Assembly (NCBI GenBank): GCA_016778765.1
Contig: JADHOV010000001.1
Coordinates: 62,001-126,000 of the forward strand
Reading direction: 5' to 3'
Origin: Paracoccaceae bacterium
Lineage (GTDB): Bacteria; Pseudomonadota; Alphaproteobacteria; Rhodobacterales; Rhodobacteraceae
Length of the DNA stretch: 64,000 bases
The position numbers and the translations under genes are program-made. Below, one piece after another: positions 26,150 through 39,609 of the stretch. The notes under the pieces were generated by a model that did no database searches, was not told the DNA's origin, and was given only the letters and a program-made list of their open reading frames with translations. How positions within the stretch are numbered: position 1 is the stretch's first letter; each line of letters starts with the position of its first letter.

Positions 26150-27592
26150 TCATGTTGGGAAATCGGCAAGGCCGATACGTGCCGCTCCCTGTTGTGTGGG
26201 AGACGTTTGCCGCGCTGATCGGACCAATGGCCCCAGAATGGCAAGCGTCACGAACAGCAAGAAAATCTCGCTGTGGTAAACGAACGAATATCCCGTCGCA
26301 GGCGTGGCGAGCGCCTCTCCCAAATTTCCGCTGAGCGCGTGACCATTTACATAGTCCCGCAGCGTTCCACCGATGGCGATTGACACGCCGGCAGCGGTTG
26401 CTTGCGCGGCGCCCCAAGCGCCCAAGGCAAGCCCACGACCCGCCAAACCTTCGGCGGGCATAGTCATGGCGGAGGTCAGCGTTGAAACAGCGAACAAACC
26501 CCCTCCAAATCCGATCAAACCTGCGCCGGTAAAAAACAGCGCAGCCGAGCCCATAGGGGCTGAAATAATAACAATGGCAAAGGCCAAAAGCCCGGCCAAA
26601 AGGCCAAGCGCGGCCAAACGATAAGGATCGCTCTGCAGGCGCAACCGCCAAGCGGCCAGCGCGAAGCCAAACAGCGCCCCTGCGGCCCAAATAGCGGTTA
26701 AGAGCGTGGTGGCCGACACCGACAGTCCCAAAACTTCGCCGCCAAAGGGTTCGAGCAGAACATCCTGCATATTGAAGGCCATCGTGCCGATAAACACCAC
26801 CACCAGCAAACGGCCCGCGCGCCCACCGGCCAGCAAATCAGCCCAAGCATCGCGAAACAAAGGCCGCGGCGCGGCGCGCTCGGCTTGCGACATCGGGCGT
26901 GGGCGCTCTTGCTGCCAAAGCGCGATTAAATTCAACAAAATACCAGCCAGCGCCGCCCCTTGCACCACCCGGATCAACCGCAAGGGTGAGAAATCAACCA
27001 GCAACCAGCCGATGATCAATGCCGAGGCGGCCATCCCGATCAGAAACATCACATAGAGCAACGCAACCACCCGCGGGCGGGTTTCATCATCCGCCAGATC
27101 GCTGGCCAACGCCAAACCAGCCGTTTGCGTCATATGCAAACCGAGCCCGGTCATCAAAAACGCCAAAGCGGCCAGCACCTCTCCCGCCCAACTGGGGCCA
27201 ACCTGTTGCACCCCTGACAAGGCAATCAGCGCGAAAGGCATCACCGCCAATCCCCCCATTTGCCACAAAGATCCAAACCAAAGATACGGCACGCGCTTCC
27301 AGCCAATCGCCGATTTATACGTGTCAGAGCGAAAGCCAAGCAAGGCGCGAAACGGCGCGATCAACACCGGTAAGGCAATCATAAAGGCCACGATCATCGC
27401 CGGAACGCTTAATTCGACGATCATCACCCGGTTGAGCGTGCCCAAAAGCATCACGCTGGCCATGCCAACCGAAACTTGAAACAACGACAAGCGCAGCAAT
27501 TTGCCCAGCGGCAACCCCTCTGACGCAGCATCTGCGAAAGGCAGCATACGCGCCGTCAGCTGAGTAAGCGGATGGGGCTTTTTCTGGCTCAT
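26150..27592 (-). CDS. lhaA: LhaA, LH1 assembly protein (PucC family)
   Basis: Major-facilitator-like membrane protein proposed to carry bacteriochlorophyll to nascent LH1. 480 residues, about twelve hydrophobic segments. PucC-family segments: MLLGTLNRVMIVELSVPAM, GFRSDTYKSAIGWKRVPYLW, AFNMQDVLLEPFGGEVLG. It overlaps bchM by 4 nt. A second family member (bch2) lies at 39609. Confidence 0.94.
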   Translation of the reverse strand: MSQKKPHPLTQLTARMLPFADAASEGLPLGKLLRLSLFQVSVGMASVMLLGTLNRVMIVELSVPAMIVAFMIALPVLIAPFRALLGFRSDTYKSAIGWKRVPYLWFGSLWQMGGLAVMPFALIALSGVQQVGPSWAGEVLAALAFLMTGLGLHMTQTAGLALASDLADDETRPRVVALLYVMFLIGMAASALIIGWLLVDFSPLRLIRVVQGAALAGILLNLIALWQQERPRPMSQAERAAPRPLFRDAWADLLAGGRAGRLLVVVFIGTMAFNMQDVLLEPFGGEVLGLSVSATTLLTAIWAAGALFGFALAAWRLRLQSDPYRLAALGLLAGLLAFAIVIISAPMGSAALFFTGAGLIGFGGGLFAVSTLTSAMTMPAEGLAGRGLALGAWGAAQATAAGVSIAIGGTLRDYVNGHALSGNLGEALATPATGYSFVYHSEIFLLFVTLAILGPLVRSARQTSPTQQGAARIGLADFPT

Positions 27593-28259
27593 GCCGCAAA
27601 CCCCAATGCTTGAGAAATATAAAACCCAGATTTTATCCGGCCTAAATCGCGCAAACGGCCCTCACCCTGCAACAGGGCGGCCAAGGCTGCGGGCGCATGC
27701 GGCACCATCACCGGCGAGCGGTCTGAACGTGGAAATAATTTGCCGGCATACCACATGGCCATCAGCATCCGCGTGCGGGGTGCCACGGTGAACAAAACCG
27801 ACCCGCTGGTGCGTTTGGCCAAACCGGTCAGCGCTGTTTTGATATCATTCGCGCCATAATAAATCAGGCTATCCATCGCCACCACGTAATCAAAAGATCC
27901 CAAAGACGCGGCCAACATATCGCCCGAACAAAATTCAACCTGTTTGGACAGGGCACGCGGCAAGCGCTGGCGGGCGATATCGATTAAAGCTGGGCTAATA
28001 TCGATCGCCACCACATGCGCTCCGCGCGCAGCCAGCTCTACCGTTGTGGGCCCCGCGCCGCAGCCCGCATCCAAAACCCGCGCACCGTGCAAATCTTCGG
28101 GCATTTCAGCCAAAAGCCGAGCCCGCATCTGATCACGACCCTGACGCACGGTTTCACGTATTTTTGACACCGGGGCATCCGATGTCAGCCTCTCCCAAGT
28201 TTTGGTCGCGGTCTGGTCAAAATACGTTTCAACCCGTGTCAGGGTCTGATCATAAGACA

Positions 28260-28260
<1 letters not shown>
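27589..28260 (-). CDS. bchM: Magnesium-protoporphyrin O-methyltransferase
   Basis: Methylates the C13 propionate of Mg-protoporphyrin IX. 223 residues from ATG 28260, which shares one base with the bchL stop (TGATG); an in-frame TTG lies one codon earlier. SAM loop VLDAGCGAGPTTVEL at about residue 66 and FDYVVAMDSLIYY. The C-terminal FPRSDRSPVMVPH segment is a BchM signature. Confidence 0.96.
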
Positions 28261-29171
<911 letters not shown>

Positions 29172-29192
29172 TTATATGGGGTTTCAAAGGCA

Positions 29193-32100
29193 TCATTCTG
29201 CTGCGATCCCTTCCATGTGGTCTTCCAAAGCATCCGCTGCGGATTGCAACGCCGCCAATGTTTCGGCATCGGGCTGCCAATAGGCGCGATCGCTGGCTTC
29301 AAGCAATCGATTGGCCATGCGCGAGCTGGCCGTGGGATTCAGCTCTGCCAAACGATTGCGCATCGCTTCATCGAGCACAAAAGTTTCACTAATGCGCTGA
29401 TACACCCAAGGGTCCACTTGGCCCGTGGTTGCCGACCACCCCAATGTATTGGTCACATGCGCCTCAATCTGGCGCACGCCTTCTGAGCCATGGCTTAGCA
29501 GCGCTTCGTAAAATTTCGGATTGAGCGAGCGCGAACGGGTTTCCAAAGCCACTTGATCCGACAAGGTACGGACCTTTCCAGATCCGCGGGTTTGATCGCT
29601 AATATAAACCGCAACCTCTTGACCACGGGCGCGCTTAACCGCCCGCGAAATGCCACCTAAAGTGTCAAAATAATGATCCACCGTGGTCACGCCAAGCTCA
29701 ACGCTTTCCAAGTTTTGATAGGCTAGATCAACGTCTTTCAGGGCTTTTTGCAGCAGGCCATGGTTTTTATGCGCTTTGCCATTCACCCCATAAGCGAAGC
29801 TTTTGCGCGCCTCATACGCATCGGCCAACTCATCTTCATCGCCAAAAGCCGAGCTATCGACGAGCTGGTTCACATTCGAGCCATAGGCGCCTTCAGCATT
29901 TGAAAACACCCGCAAGGCGGCGGTTTCCAAATCAACCTCCATATCGGCGGCATATTTCAACGCATGCGCTCGGATAAAATTCATCTCTAACGGCTCATCT
30001 GCCTGCGCGGCCTTAAACGCCGCCTCGGCCAGCAATTTGGTTTGCAAAGGCAACAGATCCCGGAAAATCCCCGACAATGTCATAATCACGTCAATCCGCG
30101 GGCGCCCCAACTCGCTTAACGGAATGAGATCCGCCCCAGATAAGCGGCCAAAACTGTCAAATCGCGGCTGCGCACCCATGAGAGCCAAGGCCTGAGCGAG
30201 CGGCGCGCCGTCAGATTTAATATTATCAGAACCCCACAGCACCAGAGCCACGCTGCGCGGCAATTCAGGATGCGTTTCGAGCAGAATTTGCGCTTGCTTG
30301 AAACCGTCACGACAGGCGAATTCGGTCGGCATGCGAAATGGATCAAACGCATGAATATTGCGCCCTGTGGGCAAAATATCGGTTGAACGGATCAAATCAC
30401 CCCCAGGCACGGGCACGATAAACCGCCCCGATAGGGCGCGCATTAAGGCCGGCAATTCGTGATCTTCTTGCAGCATTTGATCGACCTGCGCGCGGCGGGC
30501 CGGATCAACGCCATCCAGCAGGTCTAAATACCCCGCCCGCGCGGCATCCGAAAACGGCTTTCCAACGATATGCAAACCTTCGGGGATCAGCGCATCTTCG
30601 GTTTCAAGCAAGTTCAGCCATAATTCTTCCGCTTTTCTACCGGCCATATCCACGGCGGCCGCCTGCTCGTTGATCAAGGCTTCAAGGTCACCAGCTTGCG
30701 CATCATCTGGATCCATTTCACGCCAACGGGTTAAGCTGTCTTTAAGTTCGGACAAGCCCTTATAAAGTCCGCTTTGCGCCAAAGGTGGGGTGAGATGCGT
30801 TACCGTCACAGCCCCCGAGCGCCGTTTGGCCAGCGACGCCTCAGAGGGATTGTTTGACGCATAAAGATAAACATTGGGCATTTCGCCAATCAGGCGATCC
30901 GGCCAATCCTGCGCACCCAAACCTGCCTGTTTGCCCGGCATGAATTCAAGCGCGCCATGCATGCCAAAATGCAGCACCACATCGGCTTTAAAAGTGTTGC
31001 GCATCCAAAGATAAAAAGTTGCAAACGCGTGGGTTGGTGCGAAGCCTTTTTCGAATAAAAGCCGCATCGGATCACCCTCATAGCCAAAGGCGGGCTGCAC
31101 ACCGACAAATACTTTTCCAAGCTGCACACCCAGCACAAAAACGCCGCGCCCATCTGATTGTATGCGCCCCGGTGCAGGGCCCCAGACCGCCTCGATGGCT
31201 TTCAAAGGCGGCGTTGAGCGCACAATCTCTTCGGCGCTGACAATCGCCTCAACATTGGCGTCTTGACCATATTGCTTCGCATTACCCTCCAACACTGCCG
31301 CACGCAGATGTGCAACCGTTTCGGGAAGCGCAACATCATACCCGTCCGCTTTCATTTGCGTCAGAGTGTTTTGCAAGGATTCAAAAACATCCAAATAGGC
31401 CGCGGTGCCCGTGGCGCCCGCATTGGGCGGAAACCCGAACAGCACAATCGCAACATTTTTATCGTGATTGCGCTTTTGGCGCAGCCGCGCAGCGCGCAGG
31501 GTTTTCTCGGCCAAACTGTCAATACGCTCGTGGCAGGGGGCCATGGCGCGCGATTGCGGCGCAGCCTGACATTTGTGCAAACAGCCCTGACAGCCTTCGG
31601 GCCCATGCCGACCCGCAAAAACGGTTGGACAAGTGGCCCCGTCAAGCTCGGGCAGGGCGATCAGCATTGTGGTTTCAATCGGGCCGAGGCCCTGCTCGGC
31701 ATTGGCCCATTGCCCCAAGGTTTGAAATTCAAGCGGATGCGCCGCAATATAAGGCACATCCAAATTTTCCAGCAAAGCAATTGCGGCTTGTGAGTTATTA
31801 TAGGCAGGCCCACCAACAAGCGAAAACCCGGTTAACGAGACCATCGCATCAATCTGCACGCCGGCAGAACCCTGAAAATAACCTTCAATCGCCGGGCGCG
31901 CATCCAACCCCCCCGCAAAGGCCGGTATCACCTTTAAACCATTGGCTTCAAAGCTTCGAATAACCGCATCATAATGCGCCGTATCGTCGCTTAATACGTA
32001 AGAGCGCATCAACAGCAAACCAACCGTGGCCACGGGCTTTTGGGGCACCGGAAGCGCCGTTATATCCGTGGTCACTTTGCCGGGCAGATCGGGGTGATAC

Positions 32101-32751
32101 AGCCCCACCTCGGGATATTCCTCCGGCGGCGCTGCAGCGCAGTTCTGCCACGCCTCGATACGGCAATAACGCGAAATCAAAAACCGCAGCATCGATTCGA
32201 TATTGGTGTCGGACCCGCCCAACCAATATTGCATCACCATGAACCAGGCCCGCAAATCTTGAGCTTTGCCGGGAATATATTTCAAGATCTTTGGCAAACG
32301 CCGCAGCATCCGCATTTTGCTTTCGCCATTTTGCGAAGACGGCTTGCTGGACCCGCGCAGCCTTTTTAACAACGCCATCGTGCCCGAGGCAGGCGCCAAC
32401 ATATCCAGCGCGCCCATCCGCGTCAGCTTGACAATCGCAGCATCTGAAATCACCCCAGCCATCGCATCACAGCCAGCGCGCCGCGCCTCTAGGCTGGGTA
32501 AAATAGCCTGAACATGCTCTTCCAGAAACAACAAATTAACCAGAATGATATCGGCCGTCGCGATGGCGGCTTTTGCCTCAACCAAGGACTGCGGGTTTTC
32601 ACCCCATTCCGCCGCTGCGTGCACGTCAACGCTTAAGCCGGGAAAATCCGCCAAAAGCCGCGCCGCAGCGCGATCACAAGGGCCCGCAGAATGCGCATCC
32701 AGCGTGATAACAACCACACGATACCCAACCGGGAGGCCACTTATGCCAGTT

Positions 32752-32762
<11 letters not shown>
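29193..32762 (-). CDS. bchH: Magnesium chelatase subunit H
   Basis: Porphyrin-binding catalytic subunit of Mg chelatase. 1189 residues from ATG 32762 ([22 protein letters not shown]), matching family length near 1190. An ATG at 32861 would add 33 basic residues inside bchB. CobN/Mg-chelatase signatures include [37 protein letters not shown] and [11 protein letters not shown]. It overlaps bchB by 11 nt. Confidence 0.97.
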
Positions 32763-36072
<3,310 letters not shown>

Positions 36073-36405
36073 TTGGATCTCCTTATAGGCTCTCTCCCCG
36101 CTAATTTACGTTTTTATTGTGAAAAGTGTCAATTAAAACTTACAAGTAGAGGGCCGGGTGACAAATCTTTGTTACAGTTCATCATAATGATATAATTCAT
36201 GCATAAGCCTGCATGCCGCCAAACATACATTAAACATAGCCAAAAACTGCATAACACCGGTGAAGCCGGCTGGTGTTCATCTTCCAAGTTGATCCCAAAC
36301 ATCCATTTTCTTTGACATTTGCTTCGTTTTAGAAAAAACTAGCAGTGTGACGCATGCAGTGAGCAAACCTTTGCTGCCATAAATGCGGCGCTGGGGGGTA
36401 CGAAA
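36073..36405. promoter_or_regulatory. bchF-ppaA divergent intergenic region (333 nt)
   Basis: No gene is seen. The bchF side holds an exact PpsR site (36127-36144) with a minus-strand TTGACA (36132-36127), an 18-nt spacer and TAAATT (36108-36103). A near-match TGA-N12-ACA follows at 36159-36176, which is also a near-perfect palindrome. A stem AACACC (36253-36258) / GGTGTT (36272-36277) lies mid-way. A perfect TTGACA on the plus strand (36313-36318) could be the -35 of ppaA, but no good -10 follows. GGGGGG precedes ppaA as a weak ribosome-binding site. Confidence 0.6.
36127..36144. promoter_or_regulatory. PpsR operator upstream of bchF
   Basis: Exact TGT-N12-ACA palindrome 55 bp before the bchF start. 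The minus-strand -35 TTGACA of the predicted bchF promoter lies at its edge. Expected to control the whole bchFNBHLM-lhaA-puh operon series and possibly ppaA. Confidence 0.86.
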
Positions 36406-37194
36406 ATGTCCAAACATGAAGAGGCAGGATCAAGAAAAGGATCCGCTCTGGTATCCGATTTGGCACAACGCGTTTTGCGCGAACTCGGACAAAAAGCCCC
36501 CGCAGAAGCGCGTGAGCAAATCCAGAAAACCGCGCATTGGCTGGCGGTTACTTGCAGCACTCCTGGATCTTATTCGCATGAGGCAATGCTAAAGGCTTTA
36601 ATGCAAAAAGGTGTTTCGAACGAATTATTAATCGATGTATGTATCCCAGAGGCTGCCCGTACGCTGGGAGCGGGCTGGAATGACAACACGCGCAGCTTTG
36701 GTCAGGTTTCGCTGGGCACAGTCCGTCTGCAAGGGTTGGTGCAAGAGCTGAGTGCACAGTGGAAATTTACCCCCGTTATCCATGACCAACCAAGCGTTTT
36801 GGTGGCAATTTGTGGCGATGAGGATCATATATTGGGCCCGCTGGTTCTAAGCGATCAGCTACGGCGGCTTGGGTATTCGGTCAAGCTGCTGCTCGGCGCA
36901 ACCGAGAAAGACGTGCATGATAATATCGAAATTGGCTTTTTCGACATGGTGATGTTTTCGTGTTCAAGCGTCGTCTCCCTTGATAATGTGGCGAAAGTTG
37001 TTAAATCACTTCGCCAAGAGTTAAGCGATCCACCCATATTATTACTGGGCGGAGCCGTTTTGGGCCACGCGCCCGAAATTGAAAAGTTAGTGGCGGTAGA
37101 TGTGATTGCTTCAGGTTTAACAGATGCGTTGGAACAGCTCGATAGCGGGCAAGTCGTAAAAGCCGGCAAAACTAAAGCTAAGGTGTCTGGATGA
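36406..37194 (+). CDS. ppaA: PpaA/AerR, cobalamin-binding antirepressor of PpsR
   Basis: Regulator that binds a cobalamin and counteracts PpsR/CrtJ in relatives. 262 residues. The middle part (WNDNTRSFGQVSLGTVRLQGL) resembles the cap of this family. The C-terminal B12-binding-like fold shows VAICGDEDHILGPLVLSDQL with His141, then LGYSVKLLLGAT and MFSCSSV. The usual D-x-H-x-x-G reads E-x-H-x-x-G here (Glu139, His141, Gly144). Its stop overlaps the ppsR start as ATGA. Confidence 0.9.
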   Translation: MSKHEEAGSRKGSALVSDLAQRVLRELGQKAPAEAREQIQKTAHWLAVTCSTPGSYSHEAMLKALMQKGVSNELLIDVCIPEAARTLGAGWNDNTRSFGQVSLGTVRLQGLVQELSAQWKFTPVIHDQPSVLVAICGDEDHILGPLVLSDQLRRLGYSVKLLLGATEKDVHDNIEIGFFDMVMFSCSSVVSLDNVAKVVKSLRQELSDPPILLLGGAVLGHAPEIEKLVAVDVIASGLTDALEQLDSGQVVKAGKTKAKVSG

Positions 37195-38609
37195 AAAACA
37201 GCGGCACAAAATTCTGGGATTTTGGCTCTATTCCAATGATCGAGCCGGAATATCTGGGCAGTATTTTAGCCGCTGCCTCGGATATTGCTTTGGTGGTAAC
37301 CCTTAAAGGCAAAGTATTGTCGGTGTTGGTCAATGACAATGATCGAAGCTTGGGAAATCTCTCGCATTGGGAACAGCGAAAAATCCACGATTTCCTTACC
37401 TCTGAAAGCATTCCAAAACTTGAAGCCGTTTTTGCCCAATTCGCGAGCGGACAGAATGTTTTGCATCCTGTCGAGCTTAACCATCGCGACAACGCGATTT
37501 GGCAATTTCCCGTTTCCTACAGCATTCACCGGCTAGGAGATGCTGATACATTGCTTATGCTGGGCCGCGACCTTAGTTCTACCGCAGAGACGCAACAGCA
37601 ATTGGTTAAGGCCCAATTGGCGATCGAGCGCGGGTATGAAGAACGCCGCGATTTCGATGCCCGCTACCGCATGCTGTTGGCAACCATGCAAGAACCAGTG
37701 GTGTTTGTTTCTGCAAATGATGGACGGATCAAAGATATAAGCGCCGCTGCGGTAAACTTGTTCGGCCAGAACGCCAACGATCTGGAAGGCAGCGTTTTCT
37801 CGCAATTGTTCAAAAACCGCCGCCGCGGTGAATTTCAAGACGCGCTACTGGCTATTTCAGCAAAAGATCAGAATTCAGAAATGACCGTCGAAGACGTGAA
37901 GATGGGTCGGCGCTTCAAAGTTAAAGCCTCATTGTTCCGGGCCTCGGGCGAGCGGCTTTTGATTTGCCGCCTGATCAGCGAAAATGACACGTCTTTAAAA
38001 GATGACATAACAACTCAAAATCTTTTATCGCTTTATAATCTGGGAACTGATGGCATCGTATTCACTTCGGCGAATGGATTTATTGAATCGGCCAATGAAG
38101 GCTTTCTTGATTTGATAAACACCGCCAATCTGGGCGATATCAAAGGCCGTAGCCTGAGCGAATTTTTGGCCCGCGGTCAAATTGATTTGGCGGTTATGCT
38201 CGAAAATGTCACGCGCTCTGGTCAGGTGCGCGTTTACGCCACCAAGTTACAAAATGCGATTGGCAGCAAGCTTGGCGTTGAAGTGTCGGTGGTAAGATTA
38301 CCAAGTGACGCGCGCGAAACGATGGCGTTTGTGATCAGAGACACCAACCGTTTTGAAGAAAGCCCAGCGCCGGCGATTCCCTCTGAGGATTTCAGCCAAT
38401 CCAATGTGGCAGAATTGGTCGGCTCGTCCACCCTGCGCGAAATCGTGGGTGAAACAACCGATATGATCGAAAAAATCTGTATTGAAACAGCGATAGAGCT
38501 GACTCAAAACAACCGCGCAGCTGCGGCTGAAATGTTGGGATTATCGCGGCAAAGCCTCTATGTAAAACTGCGTAAGTTTGATCTTTTATCCAAAGACCGC
38601 CTATCATAA
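37191..38609 (+). CDS. ppsR: PpsR/CrtJ transcriptional repressor of photosynthesis genes
   Basis: Aerobic repressor that binds TGT-N12-ACA. 472 residues: an N-terminal domain, a glutamine-containing helix near 130-150, two PAS domains (about 155-265 and 275-385), and a C-terminal Fis-type helix-turn-helix (NRAAAAEMLGLSRQSLYVKL, residues 441-460). Cysteines 259 (LLICRLIS) and 430 (IEKICIETA) sit where the redox-active pair is found in Rhodobacter. Overlaps ppaA by 4 nt; followed by a terminator. Confidence 0.95.
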   Translation: MKNSGTKFWDFGSIPMIEPEYLGSILAAASDIALVVTLKGKVLSVLVNDNDRSLGNLSHWEQRKIHDFLTSESIPKLEAVFAQFASGQNVLHPVELNHRDNAIWQFPVSYSIHRLGDADTLLMLGRDLSSTAETQQQLVKAQLAIERGYEERRDFDARYRMLLATMQEPVVFVSANDGRIKDISAAAVNLFGQNANDLEGSVFSQLFKNRRRGEFQDALLAISAKDQNSEMTVEDVKMGRRFKVKASLFRASGERLLICRLISENDTSLKDDITTQNLLSLYNLGTDGIVFTSANGFIESANEGFLDLINTANLGDIKGRSLSEFLARGQIDLAVMLENVTRSGQVRVYATKLQNAIGSKLGVEVSVVRLPSDARETMAFVIRDTNRFEESPAPAIPSEDFSQSNVAELVGSSTLREIVGETTDMIEKICIETAIELTQNNRAAAAEMLGLSRQSLYVKLRKFDLLSKDRLS

Positions 38610-38636
38610 TCTAAAAACGCGCCCCTCGCCGATACG

Positions 38637-38661
38637 AACCTGCCTCTGAGGGCGGGTTTTT
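38637..38661 (+). terminator. Intrinsic terminator after ppsR
   Basis: Stem AACCTGCC (38637-38644) / GGCGGGTT (38651-38658), eight pairs with one G-T, loop TCTGAG, then a run of five T ending at 38661. It separates ppaA-ppsR from bchG, which has its own PpsR operator just downstream. Confidence 0.8.
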
Positions 38662-38678
38662 CTTGCGTTGCGCCAAGT

Positions 38679-38696
38679 TGTAAGTCAAACTAGACA
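38679..38696. promoter_or_regulatory. PpsR operator abutting the bchG start
   Basis: Exact TGT-N12-ACA palindrome that ends one base before the bchG ATG (38698). Its sequence TTGTAA-x-TCAAACTAGACA is nearly the same as the crtI operator read on the minus strand. At this position a bound repressor would cover the transcription start. Confidence 0.86.
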
Positions 38697-38697
38697 T

Positions 38698-39609
38698 ATG
38701 ACTGTTGCGCAAAGTTTACAGCTGGCGAAAAAACCACATCCGCTGGCGGCTCTGGAATTGATCAAACCCATCACATGGTTTCCACCTATGTGGGCCTTTG
38801 GCTGCGGCGTGATTTCTTCGGGAATGCCGCTGCTACAGAATATCTGGCTTATCCTATTAGGAATCGTTTTATCCGGACCAATTGTCTGCGGGATGAGCCA
38901 AGCCGCCAATGATTGGTGCGACCGGCATGTCGATGCGATTAATGAGCCCTATCGGCCAATTCCCTCGGGGCGGATTCCCGGCGCATGGGGCTTGTGGATT
39001 GCGCTGGCAATGTCGGCGCTTTCGCTCTTTGTTGGCTGGTGTTTGGGAATCTGGGGCTTTGTCGCCACAATTCTTGGCGTTTTGGCAGCTTGGGCTTATT
39101 CGGCCGAACCTATCCGGCTTAAAAAATCGGGCTGGTGGGGGCCGGGCTTGGTTGGCCTGTGCTATGAGGGCCTGCCTTGGTTCACCGGGGCGGCGGTTAT
39201 GTCGACCGCGCTGCCAGATCCAAAAATCATTCTTGTGGCCATGCTTTATGCGCTGGGCGCTCATGGCATTATGACCTTAAACGATTTCAAAGCGCTTGAA
39301 GGCGATCGTCAAACCGGTTTGCGCTCTTTGCCCGTTACGCTGGGGCCAAAGCGCGCGGCGCATATCGCCTGTTGGATCATGTTAATTCCGCAGCTGGCGG
39401 TGGTGATGCTGCTGATGCTTTGGGCGGTGCCCAATCCCTATCCGGCGGCGATCACAGCCTTAATCTTGGGCCAGCTTTGGGCGATGCGGGTGATGCTGCG
39501 CGATCCTAAAGCAAAAGCGCCTTGGTATAATGGCACCGGAGTGATGATGTATGTCAGCGGCATGTTGATCACCGCTTTTGCTCTGCGCTTCCTTGGGGAG
39601 GCCTTGTAA
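38698..39609 (+). CDS. bchG: Bacteriochlorophyll synthase (UbiA-type prenyltransferase)
   Basis: Attaches geranylgeranyl (or phytyl) diphosphate to bacteriochlorophyllide a. 303 residues from ATG 38698 (MTVAQSLQLAKKPHPLAALELIKPITW). An in-frame TTG at 38668 would read through the operator. UbiA motifs NDWCDRHVDAINEPYRPIPSG and NDFKALEGDRQTGLRSLP; about eight helices. No Shine-Dalgarno is seen. The stop overlaps bch2 by 1 nt (TAATG). Confidence 0.95.
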   Translation: MTVAQSLQLAKKPHPLAALELIKPITWFPPMWAFGCGVISSGMPLLQNIWLILLGIVLSGPIVCGMSQAANDWCDRHVDAINEPYRPIPSGRIPGAWGLWIALAMSALSLFVGWCLGIWGFVATILGVLAAWAYSAEPIRLKKSGWWGPGLVGLCYEGLPWFTGAAVMSTALPDPKIILVAMLYALGAHGIMTLNDFKALEGDRQTGLRSLPVTLGPKRAAHIACWIMLIPQLAVVMLLMLWAVPNPYPAAITALILGQLWAMRVMLRDPKAKAPWYNGTGVMMYVSGMLITAFALRFLGEAL

